Shown in pieces: positions 7,423 through 17,159 of a DNA stretch of 64,000 bases (its first letter is position 1; each line of letters starts with the position of its first letter). The notes under the pieces are model-generated. The model made no database searches and had not been told where the DNA came from. It saw only the letters and a program-made list of their open reading frames with translations. The DNA is from Luteibacter anthropi (GTDB lineage: Bacteria; Pseudomonadota; Gammaproteobacteria; Xanthomonadales; Rhodanobacteraceae), in NCBI RefSeq assembly GCF_011759365.1, contig NZ_JAARLZ010000003.1:124001-188000 (forward strand), in the 5' to 3' direction. The translations under genes and the position numbers were made by a program.

Positions 7423-10335
7423 TTAGAGCGTACGGGCGACTTCGATGCGCTCGAAGCACTCGATCTGGTCGCCGACCTTCACGTCGTTGTACTGCTTCAC
7501 GGCGATACCGCACTCGGTGCCATTGCGGACTTCGTCCACCAGCTCCTTGAAGCGGCGCAGCGATTCCAGTTCACCCTGGAAGACCACCACGTTGTCGCGC
7601 AGCACGCGGATCGGCTTGGAACGCTTGACGATGCCCTCGATGACCATGCAACCGGCCACCGCGCCGAACTTCGACGAACGGAACACGTCGCGGACCTGGG
7701 CAACACCGATGATCTCTTCGCGGATTTCCACGCCGAGCAGACCGGACGCTGCCTGCTTCACCTGGTCGATGACGTCGTAGATGATCGAGAAGTAACGGAC
7801 ATCGAGGCCCGAGGTATCGATCACCTTGCGCGCCGAGGCGTCGGCACGGACGTTGAAGCCGATGATCAGCGCCTTCGAGGCCGCTGCCAGCTGGGCTTCC
7901 GACTCGGTGATGCCGCCCACGCCGGAGGCGATGACGTTCACCTTCACCATGTCGTTGCCGATCTGGGTGAGCGAGTCGCGCAGTGCTTCGACCGAACCCT
8001 GCACATCGGCCTTGACCAGGATGTTGAGGGTCTGCTGGCCTTCGCCCTGGCCCATCTGGGCCATGATGTCTTCCAGACGGTTCGACTTGGTGACCAGGCG
8101 GTTTTCGCGGCGCTTCTGCTGACGCTCGGCAGCCACCTGGCGGGCGAGACGCTCGTCTTCGACGGCCACGAAGTCGTCACCCGACTCCGGCACGCCGGAC
8201 AGACCCAGCACCTGCACGGGGATGGACGGGCCGGCTTCGGCAACCTGCTTGCCCGTTTCGTCGATCAGGGCGCGCATGCGGCCGTATTCCACGCCGCAGA
8301 CGACGAAGTCGCCCTTCTTCAGCGTGCCCTGCTGCACGAGCACCGTCGCCACCGGACCACGACCGCGATCGAGGCTGGATTCGATGACCACACCGGAAGC
8401 GCGACCGTCGGCAACCGCCTTCAGCTCCATCACTTCGGCCTGGATCGAGATGGCGTCGAGCAGTTCGTCGATACCCATGCCGGTCTTGGCCGAGACGGGC
8501 ACGAACTGCGTGTCGCCGCCCCAGTCTTCCGGGATGACTTCGAGGTTCGCGAGGCCCTGCTTGACGTGGTCCACATTGGTGTCGGACTTGTCCATCTTGG
8601 TAAGCGCGACGATCAGCGGCACCTTGGCGGCACGCGCATGCTTCACGGCTTCCTGCGTCTGCGGCATGACGCCGTCGTCGGCAGCGACCACGAGCACCAC
8701 GATATCCGTGGACTGCGCGCCGCGGGCACGCATGGCGGTGAACGCCGCGTGGCCCGGGGTGTCGAGGAAGGTAACGACGCCACGGCTGGTTTCGACGTGG
8801 TAAGCGCCGATGTGCTGCGTGATGCCGCCCGCTTCGCCCGAAGCGACCTTGGTACGACGGATGTAGTCGAGCAGCGAGGTCTTGCCGTGGTCGACGTGAC
8901 CCATGATGGTCACGACCGGCGGACGGGAAATCTTCTCGCCGTCCAGCTCCGCGTTCTGCGTATGCGAGGCCAGCGCCGCTTCCGCGTCGTTGTCGGTGGC
9001 ACGAACCGGCGTGTGACCGAGTTCTTCCACCACCAGCGCGGCGGTGTCGTGATCGATCGTCTGGTTGATGGTCGCCATGACGCCCATCTTGAAGAGCGTC
9101 TTCACGACCTCGGCGCCCTTCACGGCCATCTTCTGTGCCAGCTCGGCCACGACGTTGTTGTCGCCGATGACAACCTCGCGCACCACCGCAGCGGTGGGAC
9201 GCGTGAAGCCGTGCGGACCGCCCGACGAGGCCGAGCCGCGGTTAGGTTCGATGCGACCGCCCCTGCCCGGCTTGCCACGACCACCCTTGCCGCTGGAGCG
9301 GCGGGCGCGGTCGGCATCCGACAGGTGCATTTCGCCACCGGCAAAACGCTTGCCGCCCGACTCGCGGTCGTTGCGGCCGCCGTTGCCGGCGTTACCGCCA
9401 CCACCGCCACCACCGTGCTTCGGACGTGCGTTGCCGCGCGCATCGCTGGCAGCCGCAGCGGCGCCCGGCGCCGGACGGGCAGCCGGTGCCGCCGGACGGG
9501 CAGCTGCCGGAGCGGGCGCAGCGGCAACGGGTGCGGGGGCCGGAGCGGGTGCCGGAGGCGGCGCAGGCTTGGACACCACGCGCTCGCGCTTGCGCGGCTC
9601 ATGGATACGGGGAAGGATCATGCCCAGCGAGCGCGTATCGAGCTTCGCAACCTGATGGGTCGGCGCATCGTCACCCGATGCGGTGCCGGCCGGCGAGGTG
9701 CTGGCGCGCGCTTCGGCTTCGGCAGCCTCTGCGGCAGCACGTGCCTCGGCATCGGCGCGAGCGCGCTCGGCCGCGGCCTGCTGCTCGGCTTCCGCCCTGC
9801 GACGGGCTTCGGCGGCTTCTTCTTCCTTGCGACGAGCTTCGGCTTCGGCGGCCTCGCGTGCTGCCGCGGCCTCTTCGGCCTGGCGACGCTCGGCTTCCTG
9901 GCGGAGCAGCGCTTCATCGTGATCGTGCTGGTCGTGCGACTCGCCGTGCTGCAGCGAGGCGTCGTCACGGTCGCCGTCGACAGCGGCGTCCTCGGCGATG
10001 ACGCTGCGCTTGACGTAAGTGCGCTTGGCACGGACCTCGACGTTGACCGTCTTGGCCGGACCCGCACTGCGTCCCGTACCGGAGTTCACCTTCAGCTCGC
10101 CGACCGTGCGGCGCTTCAGCGTGATCTGGCGCGGAGCCGAATCCTCGGCCTCGACGGCGGTGTCGCTCTTGCCATGCGTGCGGCGCAGGAATCCGAGCAG
10201 TTTCACCTTCTCGGTGCTGCTGATGACCTGATCCGCGTTGTTGAATTTCATCCCGGCCTTGTCGAGCTGCCCAAGGAGCTTCTCGACTGGCATTTCCAGG
10301 ACCTGTGCCAGTTGTTTGATTGTGACGTCCGACAT
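7423..10335 (-). CDS. infB: translation initiation factor IF-2
   Basis: 970 residues, longer than the ~890 of E. coli. IF-2 is the GTPase that delivers fMet-tRNA to the 30S subunit. Order: N-terminal IF2_N helical domain (1-50), Ala/Glu/Arg-rich charged helix (about 145-215), Pro/Ala-rich linker (255-300) and Gly-rich linker (305-375), second IF2_N repeat (~385-440), then the G domain with GHVDHGKT (479-486), DTPGH (525-529) and TKMD (579-582), and the EF-Tu-like and C-terminal fMet-binding domains. The extra length is all in the low-complexity linker. Confidence 0.97.
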   Translation of the reverse strand: MSDVTIKQLAQVLEMPVEKLLGQLDKAGMKFNNADQVISSTEKVKLLGFLRRTHGKSDTAVEAEDSAPRQITLKRRTVGELKVNSGTGRSAGPAKTVNVEVRAKRTYVKRSVIAEDAAVDGDRDDASLQHGESHDQHDHDEALLRQEAERRQAEEAAAAREAAEAEARRKEEEAAEARRRAEAEQQAAAERARADAEARAAAEAAEAEARASTSPAGTASGDDAPTHQVAKLDTRSLGMILPRIHEPRKRERVVSKPAPPPAPAPAPAPVAAAPAPAAARPAAPAARPAPGAAAAASDARGNARPKHGGGGGGGNAGNGGRNDRESGGKRFAGGEMHLSDADRARRSSGKGGRGKPGRGGRIEPNRGSASSGGPHGFTRPTAAVVREVVIGDNNVVAELAQKMAVKGAEVVKTLFKMGVMATINQTIDHDTAALVVEELGHTPVRATDNDAEAALASHTQNAELDGEKISRPPVVTIMGHVDHGKTSLLDYIRRTKVASGEAGGITQHIGAYHVETSRGVVTFLDTPGHAAFTAMRARGAQSTDIVVLVVAADDGVMPQTQEAVKHARAAKVPLIVALTKMDKSDTNVDHVKQGLANLEVIPEDWGGDTQFVPVSAKTGMGIDELLDAISIQAEVMELKAVADGRASGVVIESSLDRGRGPVATVLVQQGTLKKGDFVVCGVEYGRMRALIDETGKQVAEAGPSIPVQVLGLSGVPESGDDFVAVEDERLARQVAAERQQKRRENRLVTKSNRLEDIMAQMGQGEGQQTLNILVKADVQGSVEALRDSLTQIGNDMVKVNVIASGVGGITESEAQLAAASKALIIGFNVRADASARKVIDTSGLDVRYFSIIYDVIDQVKQAASGLLGVEIREEIIGVAQVRDVFRSSKFGAVAGCMVIEGIVKRSKPIRVLRDNVVVFQGELESLRRFKELVDEVRNGTECGIAVKQYNDVKVGDQIECFERIEVARTL

Positions 10336-10401
10336 CGTTCTTTACTCTCCGCCGTTCCCGCGCGTACCCACCTTACGTGCCGTTCGATGACCCGTACGGC
10401 T

Positions 10402-10458
10402 GCCTCCATCCTTGGTGGAGGGCATTTCAGCCCTCCTCGAGGCGCCCTTCCAGGGCGC
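10402..10458. other. three consecutive hairpins between nusA and infB
   Basis: In the 136-bp nusA-infB gap three small inverted repeats follow one another: CCTCCA/TGGAGG (10403-10421), GAGGGC/GCCCTC (10418-10435, overlapping the first) and GCGCCCT/AGGGCGC (10442-10458). None is followed by a T-run, so they look like RNA processing or stability structures rather than terminators. Confidence 0.55.
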
Positions 10459-10471
10459 TTCCGGTCCGCGC

Positions 10472-11977
10472 TTAGCCACCCTTCTCCAGACGGGCGATCA
10501 TCGGTGCGCGGGCAGCCATGATCAGCTGCTTGGCGCGCTCCTCGGTCATGCCTTCGATATCGATCAGTTCGTCGACGGCCAGGTCGCCCAGGTCGTCGAG
10601 GGTCTTCACGCTGCGCTCGACCAGGGCGAAGGCCGTGGCCTCGTCCATGCCGTCGAGATCGAGCAGTTCCTGCGACGGGCCTTCGACGTTTTCTTCCACG
10701 GCCAGCGCTTCGTTGAGCAGGGCGTCGCGGGCACGGGCGCGGAGTTCTTCCACGATGTCCTCGTCGAAGCCCTCGACCGCGAGCAGCTCGGCGCTGGGCA
10801 CGTAGGCGATTTCCTCGACCGAGGAGAAACCTTCGGAAACCAGGATGCCGGCGATTTCCTCGTCGACCTCGAGCTTGTCCATGAACAGGCTGAGTGCTGC
10901 CTGCTGCTCGGCTTCGCTCTTGGCGGTGACCTGGTCCTGCGTCATCACATTGAGCTGCCAGGCCGTGAGCTTGCTGGCCAGGCGCACGTTCTGGCCGCCG
11001 CGGCCGATGGCCTGGGACAGCTTGTCCTCGGCCACCGCGATATCCATGGAGTGCTTTTCTTCATCCATGATGATCGACTGGACTTCGGCCGGGGCCATCG
11101 CATTGATGACGTACTGGGCCTGGTTCTCGTGCCACAGGATGATGTCCACGCGCTCGCCGTTGAGCTCGTTGGACACGGCCTGCACGCGCGAACCGCGCAT
11201 GCCGATGCAGGCGCCGATGGGATCGGTGCGGCTGTCGTGAGCCACCACGGCGATCTTGGCGCGGTCGCCCGGATCGCGGGCACAGCCCTTGATCTCGACC
11301 AGGCCCTGGCCCACTTCGGGCACTTCGAGCTTGAACAGCTCGATCATGAATTCCGGGGCGCTGCGCGAGACGAACAGCTGCGGACCACGGACTTCCGACT
11401 TCACCTCGTAGAGGTAACCGCGCACGCGGTCGCCGACGCGGTGAGATTCACGGGGAATCGTCTTGTCGCGCGGGATGAAGGCCTCGGCATTGCTGCCCAG
11501 GTCGAGGTAGATGTTGCCGCGCTCGACGCGCTTGACGATGCCCGTGACTAGCTCGCCGACGCGATCCTGGAAGGCGTCGACCACCAGCTGGCGCTCGGCT
11601 TCGCGGACGCGCTGCACGATGACCTGCTTGGCGGCCTGTGCGGCGATGCGGCCGAATTCGGCGTTTTCGACCTGATGCTCGATCGAACCACCGACTTCCA
11701 CCGCCTGTCCTTCGGCTTCGTCTTCGGCGTCCATGAGACGGATCTCGTAGGACGGGTCTTCCATCTCGCCGTCATTGGCGATGATCGTCCAGCTCCGGAA
11801 GGTCTCGTAATCGCCCGTGTTGCGGTCGATCACGACCCGGATGTCCGGGTCCTCATCGGGGTAGCGCTTCTTGGCGGCCGAGGCCAGCGCCGCTTCCATG
11901 GCTTCGAAAATGACTTCGCGCGGCACGCCCTTCTCGTTGGCGACCGCGTCGACTACCAGCAAAATTTCTTTGCTCAT
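10472..11977 (-). CDS. nusA: transcription termination/antitermination factor NusA
   Basis: 501 residues from ATG 11977, which has GGGAG at the right distance; an in-frame ATG five codons upstream lacks support. NusA binds RNA polymerase and modulates pausing, termination and antitermination. Domains: N-terminal RNAP-binding domain ([18 protein letters not shown]...), S1 domain, two KH domains, and two acidic C-terminal repeats (from ~residue 360, [22 protein letters not shown] and [22 protein letters not shown]). It follows rimP by about 53 bp in the conserved operon. Confidence 0.98.
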   Translation of the reverse strand: MSKEILLVVDAVANEKGVPREVIFEAMEAALASAAKKRYPDEDPDIRVVIDRNTGDYETFRSWTIIANDGEMEDPSYEIRLMDAEDEAEGQAVEVGGSIEHQVENAEFGRIAAQAAKQVIVQRVREAERQLVVDAFQDRVGELVTGIVKRVERGNIYLDLGSNAEAFIPRDKTIPRESHRVGDRVRGYLYEVKSEVRGPQLFVSRSAPEFMIELFKLEVPEVGQGLVEIKGCARDPGDRAKIAVVAHDSRTDPIGACIGMRGSRVQAVSNELNGERVDIILWHENQAQYVINAMAPAEVQSIIMDEEKHSMDIAVAEDKLSQAIGRGGQNVRLASKLTAWQLNVMTQDQVTAKSEAEQQAALSLFMDKLEVDEEIAGILVSEGFSSVEEIAYVPSAELLAVEGFDEDIVEELRARARDALLNEALAVEENVEGPSQELLDLDGMDEATAFALVERSVKTLDDLGDLAVDELIDIEGMTEERAKQLIMAARAPMIARLEKGG

Positions 11978-12030
11978 TGCCGCTACTCCCATGAGGGCAC
12001 CACTGGGGCACCCCGTCGTTTCGTGTTTCG

Positions 12031-12579
12031 TTATTTGGTTTTCTTCTTGGTGCCCGGCTTGGGCTTCGGCTGCGGCGCATAGCCGAGGGCCACCCAGTCG
12101 GGTACCACGCGGGCGCTTTCGACGTCCGCATGTTCGAATTCGAATCGGCCAGCCTCGCCTTCCAGCACAATGTGCTCGCCGTTTACTTCAACGACGTTGC
12201 CTTTCAGGCGCCGGCGACCCTCGATGGGGGCCTTCAGCAGCACCTTTACTTCCTGGCCGGACACCCGGGCGAACTGCTCCGCCGTGAACAGCGGGCGGTC
12301 GATGCCGGGAGAGGAGACTTCCAGTACATAGTTGCCGGGGATCGGATCTTCAACGTCGAGCCATGCGGAGAACTCGCGGCTGGCGGCCTCGCAATCCTCG
12401 ATGTTCACCTCCGGCGGAATCTCGGCGGCCTCGCGACGCTCGCGTTCGGCTGCCGTGACATCCAGGAACACGCGCAGCGTGCTCTGCCCGTCGGACGGGG
12501 AAAATTCGATACCCAGGACTTCGAGGCCCAGTTCGGCCACGATGTCGGAGAAGCGCTGTGATAGTGCGTTGTTGTCCAC
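12031..12579 (-). CDS. rimP: ribosome maturation factor RimP
   Basis: 182 residues if started at GTG 12579 (AGG six to eight bases upstream); homologues begin at this point ([21 protein letters not shown]). An in-frame ATG at 12633 would add 18 residues that include translated leader hairpin sequence, so I consider it less likely. RimP assists 30S assembly. Visible motifs: [23 protein letters not shown] and VPDWVALG near the C-terminus, followed by a basic Lys-rich tail. First gene of the rimP-nusA-infB unit. Confidence 0.93.
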   Translation of the reverse strand: MDNNALSQRFSDIVAELGLEVLGIEFSPSDGQSTLRVFLDVTAAERERREAAEIPPEVNIEDCEAASREFSAWLDVEDPIPGNYVLEVSSPGIDRPLFTAEQFARVSGQEVKVLLKAPIEGRRRLKGNVVEVNGEHIVLEGEAGRFEFEHADVESARVVPDWVALGYAPQPKPKPGTKKKTK

Positions 12580-12608
12580 GATGCCTGCGGTTTTCCGGTC
12601 GCCAGAAA

Positions 12609-12631
12609 CAAAAAAAGGGCTCAAGCGGCCC
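12609..12631 (-). terminator. second terminator-like element in the rimP leader
   Basis: On the minus strand GGGC, a seven-base loop and GCCC are followed by seven T residues, about 30 bp before the proposed GTG start of rimP. The stem is only four bp, so strength is uncertain; together with the hairpin at 12734-12756 it suggests regulated read-through into the operon. Confidence 0.4.
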
Positions 12632-12733
12632 ATTCCTTTCGTCGCCGATGTATCCCGACACTCTCCTCCAGCGCCCTCCGCGATGCCCTGACGGCGCTCA
12701 CAGTGTGTCGCAGGACGCTTCCATGCGCCCAAC

Positions 12734-12756
12734 AAAAAAGCCTCACGAGGAGGCTT
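12734..12756 (-). terminator. intrinsic terminator / attenuator in the rimP-nusA leader
   Basis: Stem AAGCCTC/GAGGCTT with a five-base loop followed by six T on the minus strand, 155-178 bp upstream of rimP and downstream of the candidate promoter at 12835-12864. An upstream hairpin CTTTCTT/AAGAAAG (12754-12772) shares three bases with it and cannot fully coexist. In E. coli the nusA operon leader contains terminators through which NusA represses its own synthesis; this may be the equivalent. Confidence 0.7.
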
Positions 12757-12834
12757 TCTTGTAAAAAGAAAGTTCCTGAAACGCCGCGGACACGAAAGCC
12801 GGAATATTCGTCAACGGCGCTTTAAGATTCACGA

Positions 12835-12864
12835 ATTCTATCGCATTTTTCTTCCATCGTGCAA
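12835..12864 (-). promoter_or_regulatory. candidate sigma-70 promoter of the rimP-nusA-infB operon
   Basis: Minus strand: -35 TTGCAC (12864-12859), 18-bp spacer, -10 TAGAAT (12840-12835). The predicted start near 12828 gives a leader of about 250 nt containing the two terminator-like elements. Confidence 0.6.
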
Positions 12865-12974
12865 GGAGAACGAGCCTCGTAAGCTCCTGCCGCGTGAAGG
12901 GTTCCAGATGCCCGGAGACGGGCCGGACGCAGGCCCGACAGCCCCTGTCTCAACAAAATTTGAGACGAGGCACT

Positions 12975-13058
12975 GTAGGAGCGCGCCTTGCGCGCGACCG
13001 GTATGGCAGTGAACCCACGGTTTCGCGACAACCGGTCGCGCGCAAGGCGCGCTCCTAC
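12975..13058. repeat. REP doublet (forward + inverse)
   Basis: Forward copy 12975-13001 and inverse copy 13032-13058, 30 bp apart, heads outward, between the rimP promoter region and the GFA-family gene. Near-perfect complementarity of the two copies would allow one long hairpin. Confidence 0.9.
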
Positions 13059-13072
13059 ACAAGCAGCCCGGC

Positions 13073-13489
13073 TCACGCCCCCATGGTCACCGTGCCGATC
13101 CAGCCCCTCGCGCGGCGGGCCAGCCGGTCATCCTCCCCCTCCCCGTCGAAACTGACCGACACGGGATCCGCCACAGGAACCTCACCATCGAAGGTGCGGA
13201 CGTTGACCACGGCATAGCGACGCCCTTCGATATCGCTGGTACACACGGGAACGACCCCGCAGACCTGGCAGACATGGAACTGCGCCGTACGCGTTCCGAA
13301 TTCATGCCGCGAGACGCGCGACGCGTCCCGAAAGCGGATATCCAGCGAAGCCGAGGGATTCGCCGTCCATGCCGCGCCATGCTTGCGGCAGAAAGTACAG
13401 GTACACGCCCGCGTGGGAACCGGTGGTTCACCTGGCCACGCAAGGTCGAAAACGATGTTGCCGCAGTGACAGCTGCCATGGATGTGCAC
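13073..13489 (-). CDS. GFA (glutathione-dependent formaldehyde-activating)/CENP-V family zinc protein
   Basis: 138 residues from GTG 13489 (GGAG 8 bases upstream). An ATG at 13579 would add 30 residues of translated REP sequence and is rejected. The zinc-binding cysteines of the GFA fold are present: C7 and C9 (CHCG), C29, C31 and C34 (CTCTFC), C74 and C77 (CQVC). Members bind Zn and some bind glutathione; substrate here is unknown. Flanked on both sides by REP doublets, so it is a single-gene unit in the accessory block. Confidence 0.85.
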   Translation of the reverse strand: MHIHGSCHCGNIVFDLAWPGEPPVPTRACTCTFCRKHGAAWTANPSASLDIRFRDASRVSRHEFGTRTAQFHVCQVCGVVPVCTSDIEGRRYAVVNVRTFDGEVPVADPVSVSFDGEGEDDRLARRARGWIGTVTMGA

Positions 13490-13535
13490 GATGTCGCTCC
13501 GGTCAAGAAAAACTGAATGGTAACGCGCTGCCACT

Positions 13536-13605
13536 GCAGGAGCGCGCCTTGCGAGCGACCCGGGGCCTGCCGCGAACATCGGTCGCGCGCGAGGCGCGCT
13601 CCTGC
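13536..13605. repeat. variant REP doublet with GCAG heads
   Basis: Forward copy 13536-13562 and inverse copy 13581-13605, 18 bp apart. Both copies have GCAGG instead of the usual GTAGG, that is, the same change in both arms, so pairing between the arms is kept. It lies between the GFA-family gene and the sedolisin terminator. Confidence 0.85.
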
Positions 13606-13643
13606 AAAAAAAGAAAAAACGCCCCTCCTTGCAGAGGGGCGTT
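13606..13643 (-). terminator. intrinsic terminator of the sedolisin gene
   Basis: Stem AACGCCCCTC/GAGGGGCGTT with loop CTTGCA, followed on the minus strand by a 13-base run rich in T. It is 25 bp below the protease stop codon and abuts the REP doublet. Confidence 0.9.
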
Positions 13644-13667
13644 GCGGTCCATCGCCACTGACGAAGG

Positions 13668-15920
13668 TCAGTTGGTCCAGGTAGCTTTCAGCGAGACGCC
13701 CGAGAACGCGGCGTAGCCATTGAGCAGGATGTAGTACGTGCCGCCCTGTGCCGACGAGAAGCTGCACGACTCGTTGTTGCCCGTGAGGTACGGACGGCAG
13801 TCATAGCTGGACAGCGTCGGGGTCGCACCGAACTTCACGTACAGGTCGGCATCGCCGGTACCGCCAGAGATGGCGATCTTCAGGTTGGTGGCGCCTGCCG
13901 GCACCGCAACGGTGTAGGCAACCTGGCCGTTCTTCGCCGCAGCGAGGCCAGTGGCTGCCACGCCATTCTGCAGCACGTTGCCGGTGGTTCCGCCACCGCC
14001 GCCGGTGTTGCCGCCGGTCACCCAGTTGGCCTGGGCGTAGGTGTTGAGCTTGCCGATGTCGAAGCTGCCGAAGCCGGTGGCTTCGTCGAAGCCCGTGGTC
14101 GCGTTGTAGCCGTGGCCCTGGTAGCCGTTGTTGCCCGAGGTCACGTCATGCAGCAGCGAGGTCTGCGTCGGGAAGGCCTGGTAGAACTTCGAGGCCGGGA
14201 AGCCAATGCCGTTGTTCGCGGCCGATTCGATACGAGCGAAGGCACCGACGAACAGCGGCGACGCCAGCGAGGTACCACCGACCTGCTCGGTCTGTCCGTT
14301 GACGATGATCAGCGCACCGGACGACGAGGCCGCGTCGAAGGAGATATCCGGACCCACGCGCTTGGTGGAGCTGGATACCGACGACTGCCACGACGGCGCG
14401 GTCTCGTACAGGCTGGTGCCGCCACCGGTCGCCCAGAGGCGCTGGTTGTTGTCACCCTGGCTGGGCGCCACGGCCGACAGGCCTTCGTTCCACACCGTTT
14501 CGCCCGACCACGTGGTGCCACTGGTGGACAGCTGCGTACCACCGACCTGGATCACGTAAGGCGAACTGGCCGGCTCGCTGACCGAGTAGTGGGTGAGGTC
14601 GATCTTCACCGTGCCAGCCGAGTTGGCGACGTAGCCCGGCGCACCGGACAGCGGATCCTGCGACCACTGGTAGACACCCGCATCGCCGGCAGCGATCGAG
14701 AAGGTCTGGCCCTGGGCCACGGCCTGCTGGAAGATCGCGTCATCGGCGGACTGCGTACCGCTCTGCTGCGCGGCGGTTTCATCTTCGCCGAGCGACACGT
14801 TGATGAGCTTCGCGATGTTGTCGGTCACCGCCTGGTTGTAGGTCGCGGTAATACCGGCATCGGTAATGCCCGACGAGTTCGAATCGCCGTTGGGCGAGGT
14901 GTAGAAAATCAGCTGCTTCACGCCACCGGAAATACCGATGATGTCCTGGCTGTCCAGCGACCACTCGCCGTTGGAATCCGTATCGTTGGCGAAGGTGCCG
15001 CTGCCGACCTTCTTGATCGTCGAATTGACGGTTGCAAGGCCTGCGCTCGACGTGAAGCTATTGAGGTCGGTGACGGTCTGCGTGATCGAGCCCCAGGTAA
15101 TGATGCCCACGGCCGTATTGGTCGCGGCCGGCAGGCTGGAACCACCGTAGATCGTGGCGAAATCCTGGGGATGATGGGCAGCAACGGCCGCAGCAGCGCG
15201 CGTGCTCGATGCCGGTCCGGGCACCGTCACGTTCTCGGGCTTGTAGACATGATGCAGCGTGTGTTTCACCGACACGTTCTGCAGGCCGAGCACGGCGTTG
15301 ACCGAGTCACCCAGCGAGGCCGGCACGAGGGCCGGCGTATCGTTGGCGAAGAACTCGCGGCCGTTGGCGCTGAAACGCTTCAGCGAGGTATGGAAGCCGT
15401 TGGCCGCAGCACCGGGGTTACCGTCGGCGGAAACGAGCAGGTTGTTGGGGGTAACCTGGATGTTGGTGAAGCCGGCCTGCTGCAGGTGAGCCACCACGGC
15501 GTCGACCTGGGCCTGCGTCGGACCGAACTGTGCCTTGAACTGATCCGGCGTCAGGAACTTCCCGAACAGCGCATTGCCCGGGGTGTTCACGGCAGAGAGG
15601 AAAGCCTGCAGGGCATCCTGGTTGCGCAGCTTCAGGTTCACCACGACGTGCAGCGGATGATCCGCTTCCAGCGCCGTCACGGCCGCGCCGTCGATATGCG
15701 GCGCACCCGTCACGTTGAGCGTATAACCCGATGCCACCGGCGTGGCGGCAGTGCTGGCGGCCTGCACCTGCGTGCTCACCGTCGGCGAAATGGCTGCGTG
15801 CGTGTTCGTGGAGACCCACGCGTCATCGGCATGTGCGGAAAGTGAAGACATCGCCAGCGCGACGGCAAGCGTCAGTGCTGTCTTGCGGGTAACCCCCAAA
15901 GCGAAAGCATCGATCTTCAT
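13668..15920 (-). CDS. secreted sedolisin (S53) serine-carboxyl peptidase with PPC domain
   Basis: 750 residues from ATG 15920 (signal peptide, about residues 1-31, cleaved after SAHA). Order: pro-kumamolisin activation domain (~60-225), catalytic domain (~245-630) and a C-terminal pre-peptidase C-terminal (PPC) domain (~650-750) after a Gly/Thr linker. S53 catalytic residues are visible: Glu319 and Asp323 (EWSLD), oxyanion Asp413 (AAGDAG) and Ser551 in GGTSLASP; a C-terminal Ca-site motif (TTGFDEATGFG) is at 608-618. Sedolisins are acid endopeptidases activated by removal of the propeptide. It is monocistronic with its own terminator. A longer ORF to 16118 is non-coding upstream sequence. 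Confidence 0.95.
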   Translation of the reverse strand: MKIDAFALGVTRKTALTLAVALAMSSLSAHADDAWVSTNTHAAISPTVSTQVQAASTAATPVASGYTLNVTGAPHIDGAAVTALEADHPLHVVVNLKLRNQDALQAFLSAVNTPGNALFGKFLTPDQFKAQFGPTQAQVDAVVAHLQQAGFTNIQVTPNNLLVSADGNPGAAANGFHTSLKRFSANGREFFANDTPALVPASLGDSVNAVLGLQNVSVKHTLHHVYKPENVTVPGPASSTRAAAAVAAHHPQDFATIYGGSSLPAATNTAVGIITWGSITQTVTDLNSFTSSAGLATVNSTIKKVGSGTFANDTDSNGEWSLDSQDIIGISGGVKQLIFYTSPNGDSNSSGITDAGITATYNQAVTDNIAKLINVSLGEDETAAQQSGTQSADDAIFQQAVAQGQTFSIAAGDAGVYQWSQDPLSGAPGYVANSAGTVKIDLTHYSVSEPASSPYVIQVGGTQLSTSGTTWSGETVWNEGLSAVAPSQGDNNQRLWATGGGTSLYETAPSWQSSVSSSTKRVGPDISFDAASSSGALIIVNGQTEQVGGTSLASPLFVGAFARIESAANNGIGFPASKFYQAFPTQTSLLHDVTSGNNGYQGHGYNATTGFDEATGFGSFDIGKLNTYAQANWVTGGNTGGGGGTTGNVLQNGVAATGLAAAKNGQVAYTVAVPAGATNLKIAISGGTGDADLYVKFGATPTLSSYDCRPYLTGNNESCSFSSAQGGTYYILLNGYAAFSGVSLKATWTN

Positions 15921-16306
15921 GTGTGGTCCTTCGTTAGCCCGTGGTTGCTTCCGCATGACGGAAGCGCTGGCACCGATGACGCTCAGGCTGTGCGGAATCC
16001 TCCCTGGCCCCGCTGGTGATAAGCGACCCTGCGTCCCCTCGCAGGAAATCGCGACACACCTGCCTCTACGTCTTCCCTCCCCAGTGCCCGGACGAGCAAA
16101 GAGCGCCGAATCTTTCATGAATCTTTCGGCAAATGACGACCTTCATATGGATGCCATGCGAACGTGATGAAACCCGCAAAACGAAGGCATCCGGATTATC
16201 GCGTCTGGACGTCTATAGGAATGATTCGGACCATCCGTCGGCGCTGACACGTTCGCATGTAAATACGCTCTTGCCGTGAGTTGTTTCGATATCCCGCCAG
16301 GGCATA
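15921..16306. other. 386-bp non-coding region upstream of the sedolisin gene
   Basis: No convincing gene. It holds a tandem 9-bp repeat (GAAAGATTC on the minus strand at 16127-16119 and 16116-16108; 11-bp period, one helical turn) and a perfect 12-bp inverted repeat CATGCGAACGTG/CACGTTCGCATG at 16155-16166 and 16248-16259. Both are candidates for protein-binding sites; the ORFs crossing the region have no recognisable protein. Confidence 0.6.
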
Positions 16307-17125
16307 TCAAATCGCTGCCGATACGGCTTCGTTCAACCACGGACGAAGGCCTCCAACAGTAAAACCGCCATCCACGAGCAGGCTCTGGCCGGTGACGAAA
16401 CGAGCCTCGTCCGAGAGCAGCCACAGCACGGCGTCGGCTACGTCTTCCGGCTGTCCCACCCGGCGCAAAGCCGCGTGCTGGACGAATGGCTTCATTGCAG
16501 CGGCACTCCCCAGCGCATCGCGCGACATCGGCGTGACGATGACGCCGGGGCTGACGTTGTTGATACGGATGCCCTGCTCGCCCACCTCCAAGGCCACGCT
16601 GCGCGCGATGGCATCGATCCCTGCCTTGCTGGCTGCATAGGCGGCGACACCGGGCATGGCGCCATGCGCTGTCCAAGACGATGTATTGACGATGGCACCC
16701 GTCGTTCCAGCGGACAGCATCGCGGCGATCTCGTGTTTAAGGCAGGCGTAGACACCGCGCAGGTTGGTGGCGAGGATCGCATCGACATCGGCCAGCTCTG
16801 ACGCGTGCACCGGTGCGAAGGCTCCCAGCATGCCTGCGTTGTTCCACGCCATGTGCAGGGCACCAAACGCTTCGACGGTGCGAGCCACCATGGCCTCGAC
16901 CTGGCTGGCATCCGTGACGTCCGCACGAATCGCCAGCGCCGTACCGCCCGCCGACTGTATCTCCTGGACAACCGCATCCAGTTCGGCCGGACGACGCCCG
17001 GCGACGACGACGTTGGCACCTTCCAGGCCGAGGCGAAGTGCGGCAGCCCGGCCCATGCCGGTACCGCCGCCGGTGATGAGAGCGGTGCGGCCGGCAAAGC
17101 GGGCGGGGAAATGCGTGGTGGACAT
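16307..17125 (-). CDS. SDR family NAD(P)-dependent oxidoreductase
   Basis: 272 residues from ATG 17125, preceded by GAAGG at 8 bases; an ATG at 17140 (+5 residues) lacks a ribosome site. Classical short-chain dehydrogenase: cofactor loop TGGGTGMG (18-25), NNAG (95-98), catalytic Ser149/Ser150, Tyr163 and Lys167 (YAASK), and the PGVIVTPM segment. The Arg pair after beta-2 (AGRRPAE) suggests NADP(H) preference. Substrate unknown. It is transcribed divergently from a LysR regulator, which is probably its activator or repressor. Confidence 0.9.
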   Translation of the reverse strand: MSTTHFPARFAGRTALITGGGTGMGRAAALRLGLEGANVVVAGRRPAELDAVVQEIQSAGGTALAIRADVTDASQVEAMVARTVEAFGALHMAWNNAGMLGAFAPVHASELADVDAILATNLRGVYACLKHEIAAMLSAGTTGAIVNTSSWTAHGAMPGVAAYAASKAGIDAIARSVALEVGEQGIRINNVSPGVIVTPMSRDALGSAAAMKPFVQHAALRRVGQPEDVADAVLWLLSDEARFVTGQSLLVDGGFTVGGLRPWLNEAVSAAI

Positions 17126-17159
17126 GGGACAGGCCTTCATTGAAAAGATGGCCTAGTTT

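Noticed and set aside
7411-10521. 1036-codon ORF antisense to infB
   Set aside because: Shadow of a GC-rich gene; low-complexity His/Asp/Arg translation, no recognisable domain, and infB is certain on the other strand.
12822-13076. 84-codon minus-strand ORF over the REP doublet
   Set aside because: Its product is translated REP sequence (VGARLARDR, RAQGALLQ-type peptides).
13490-13579. N-terminal extension of the GFA-family protein to ATG 13579
   Set aside because: The extra 30 residues are translated REP sequence; the GTG at 13489 has a better ribosome site.
14112-15845. 577-codon ORF antisense to the sedolisin gene
   Set aside because: Antisense shadow; the protease has a signal peptide and full catalytic set on the other strand.
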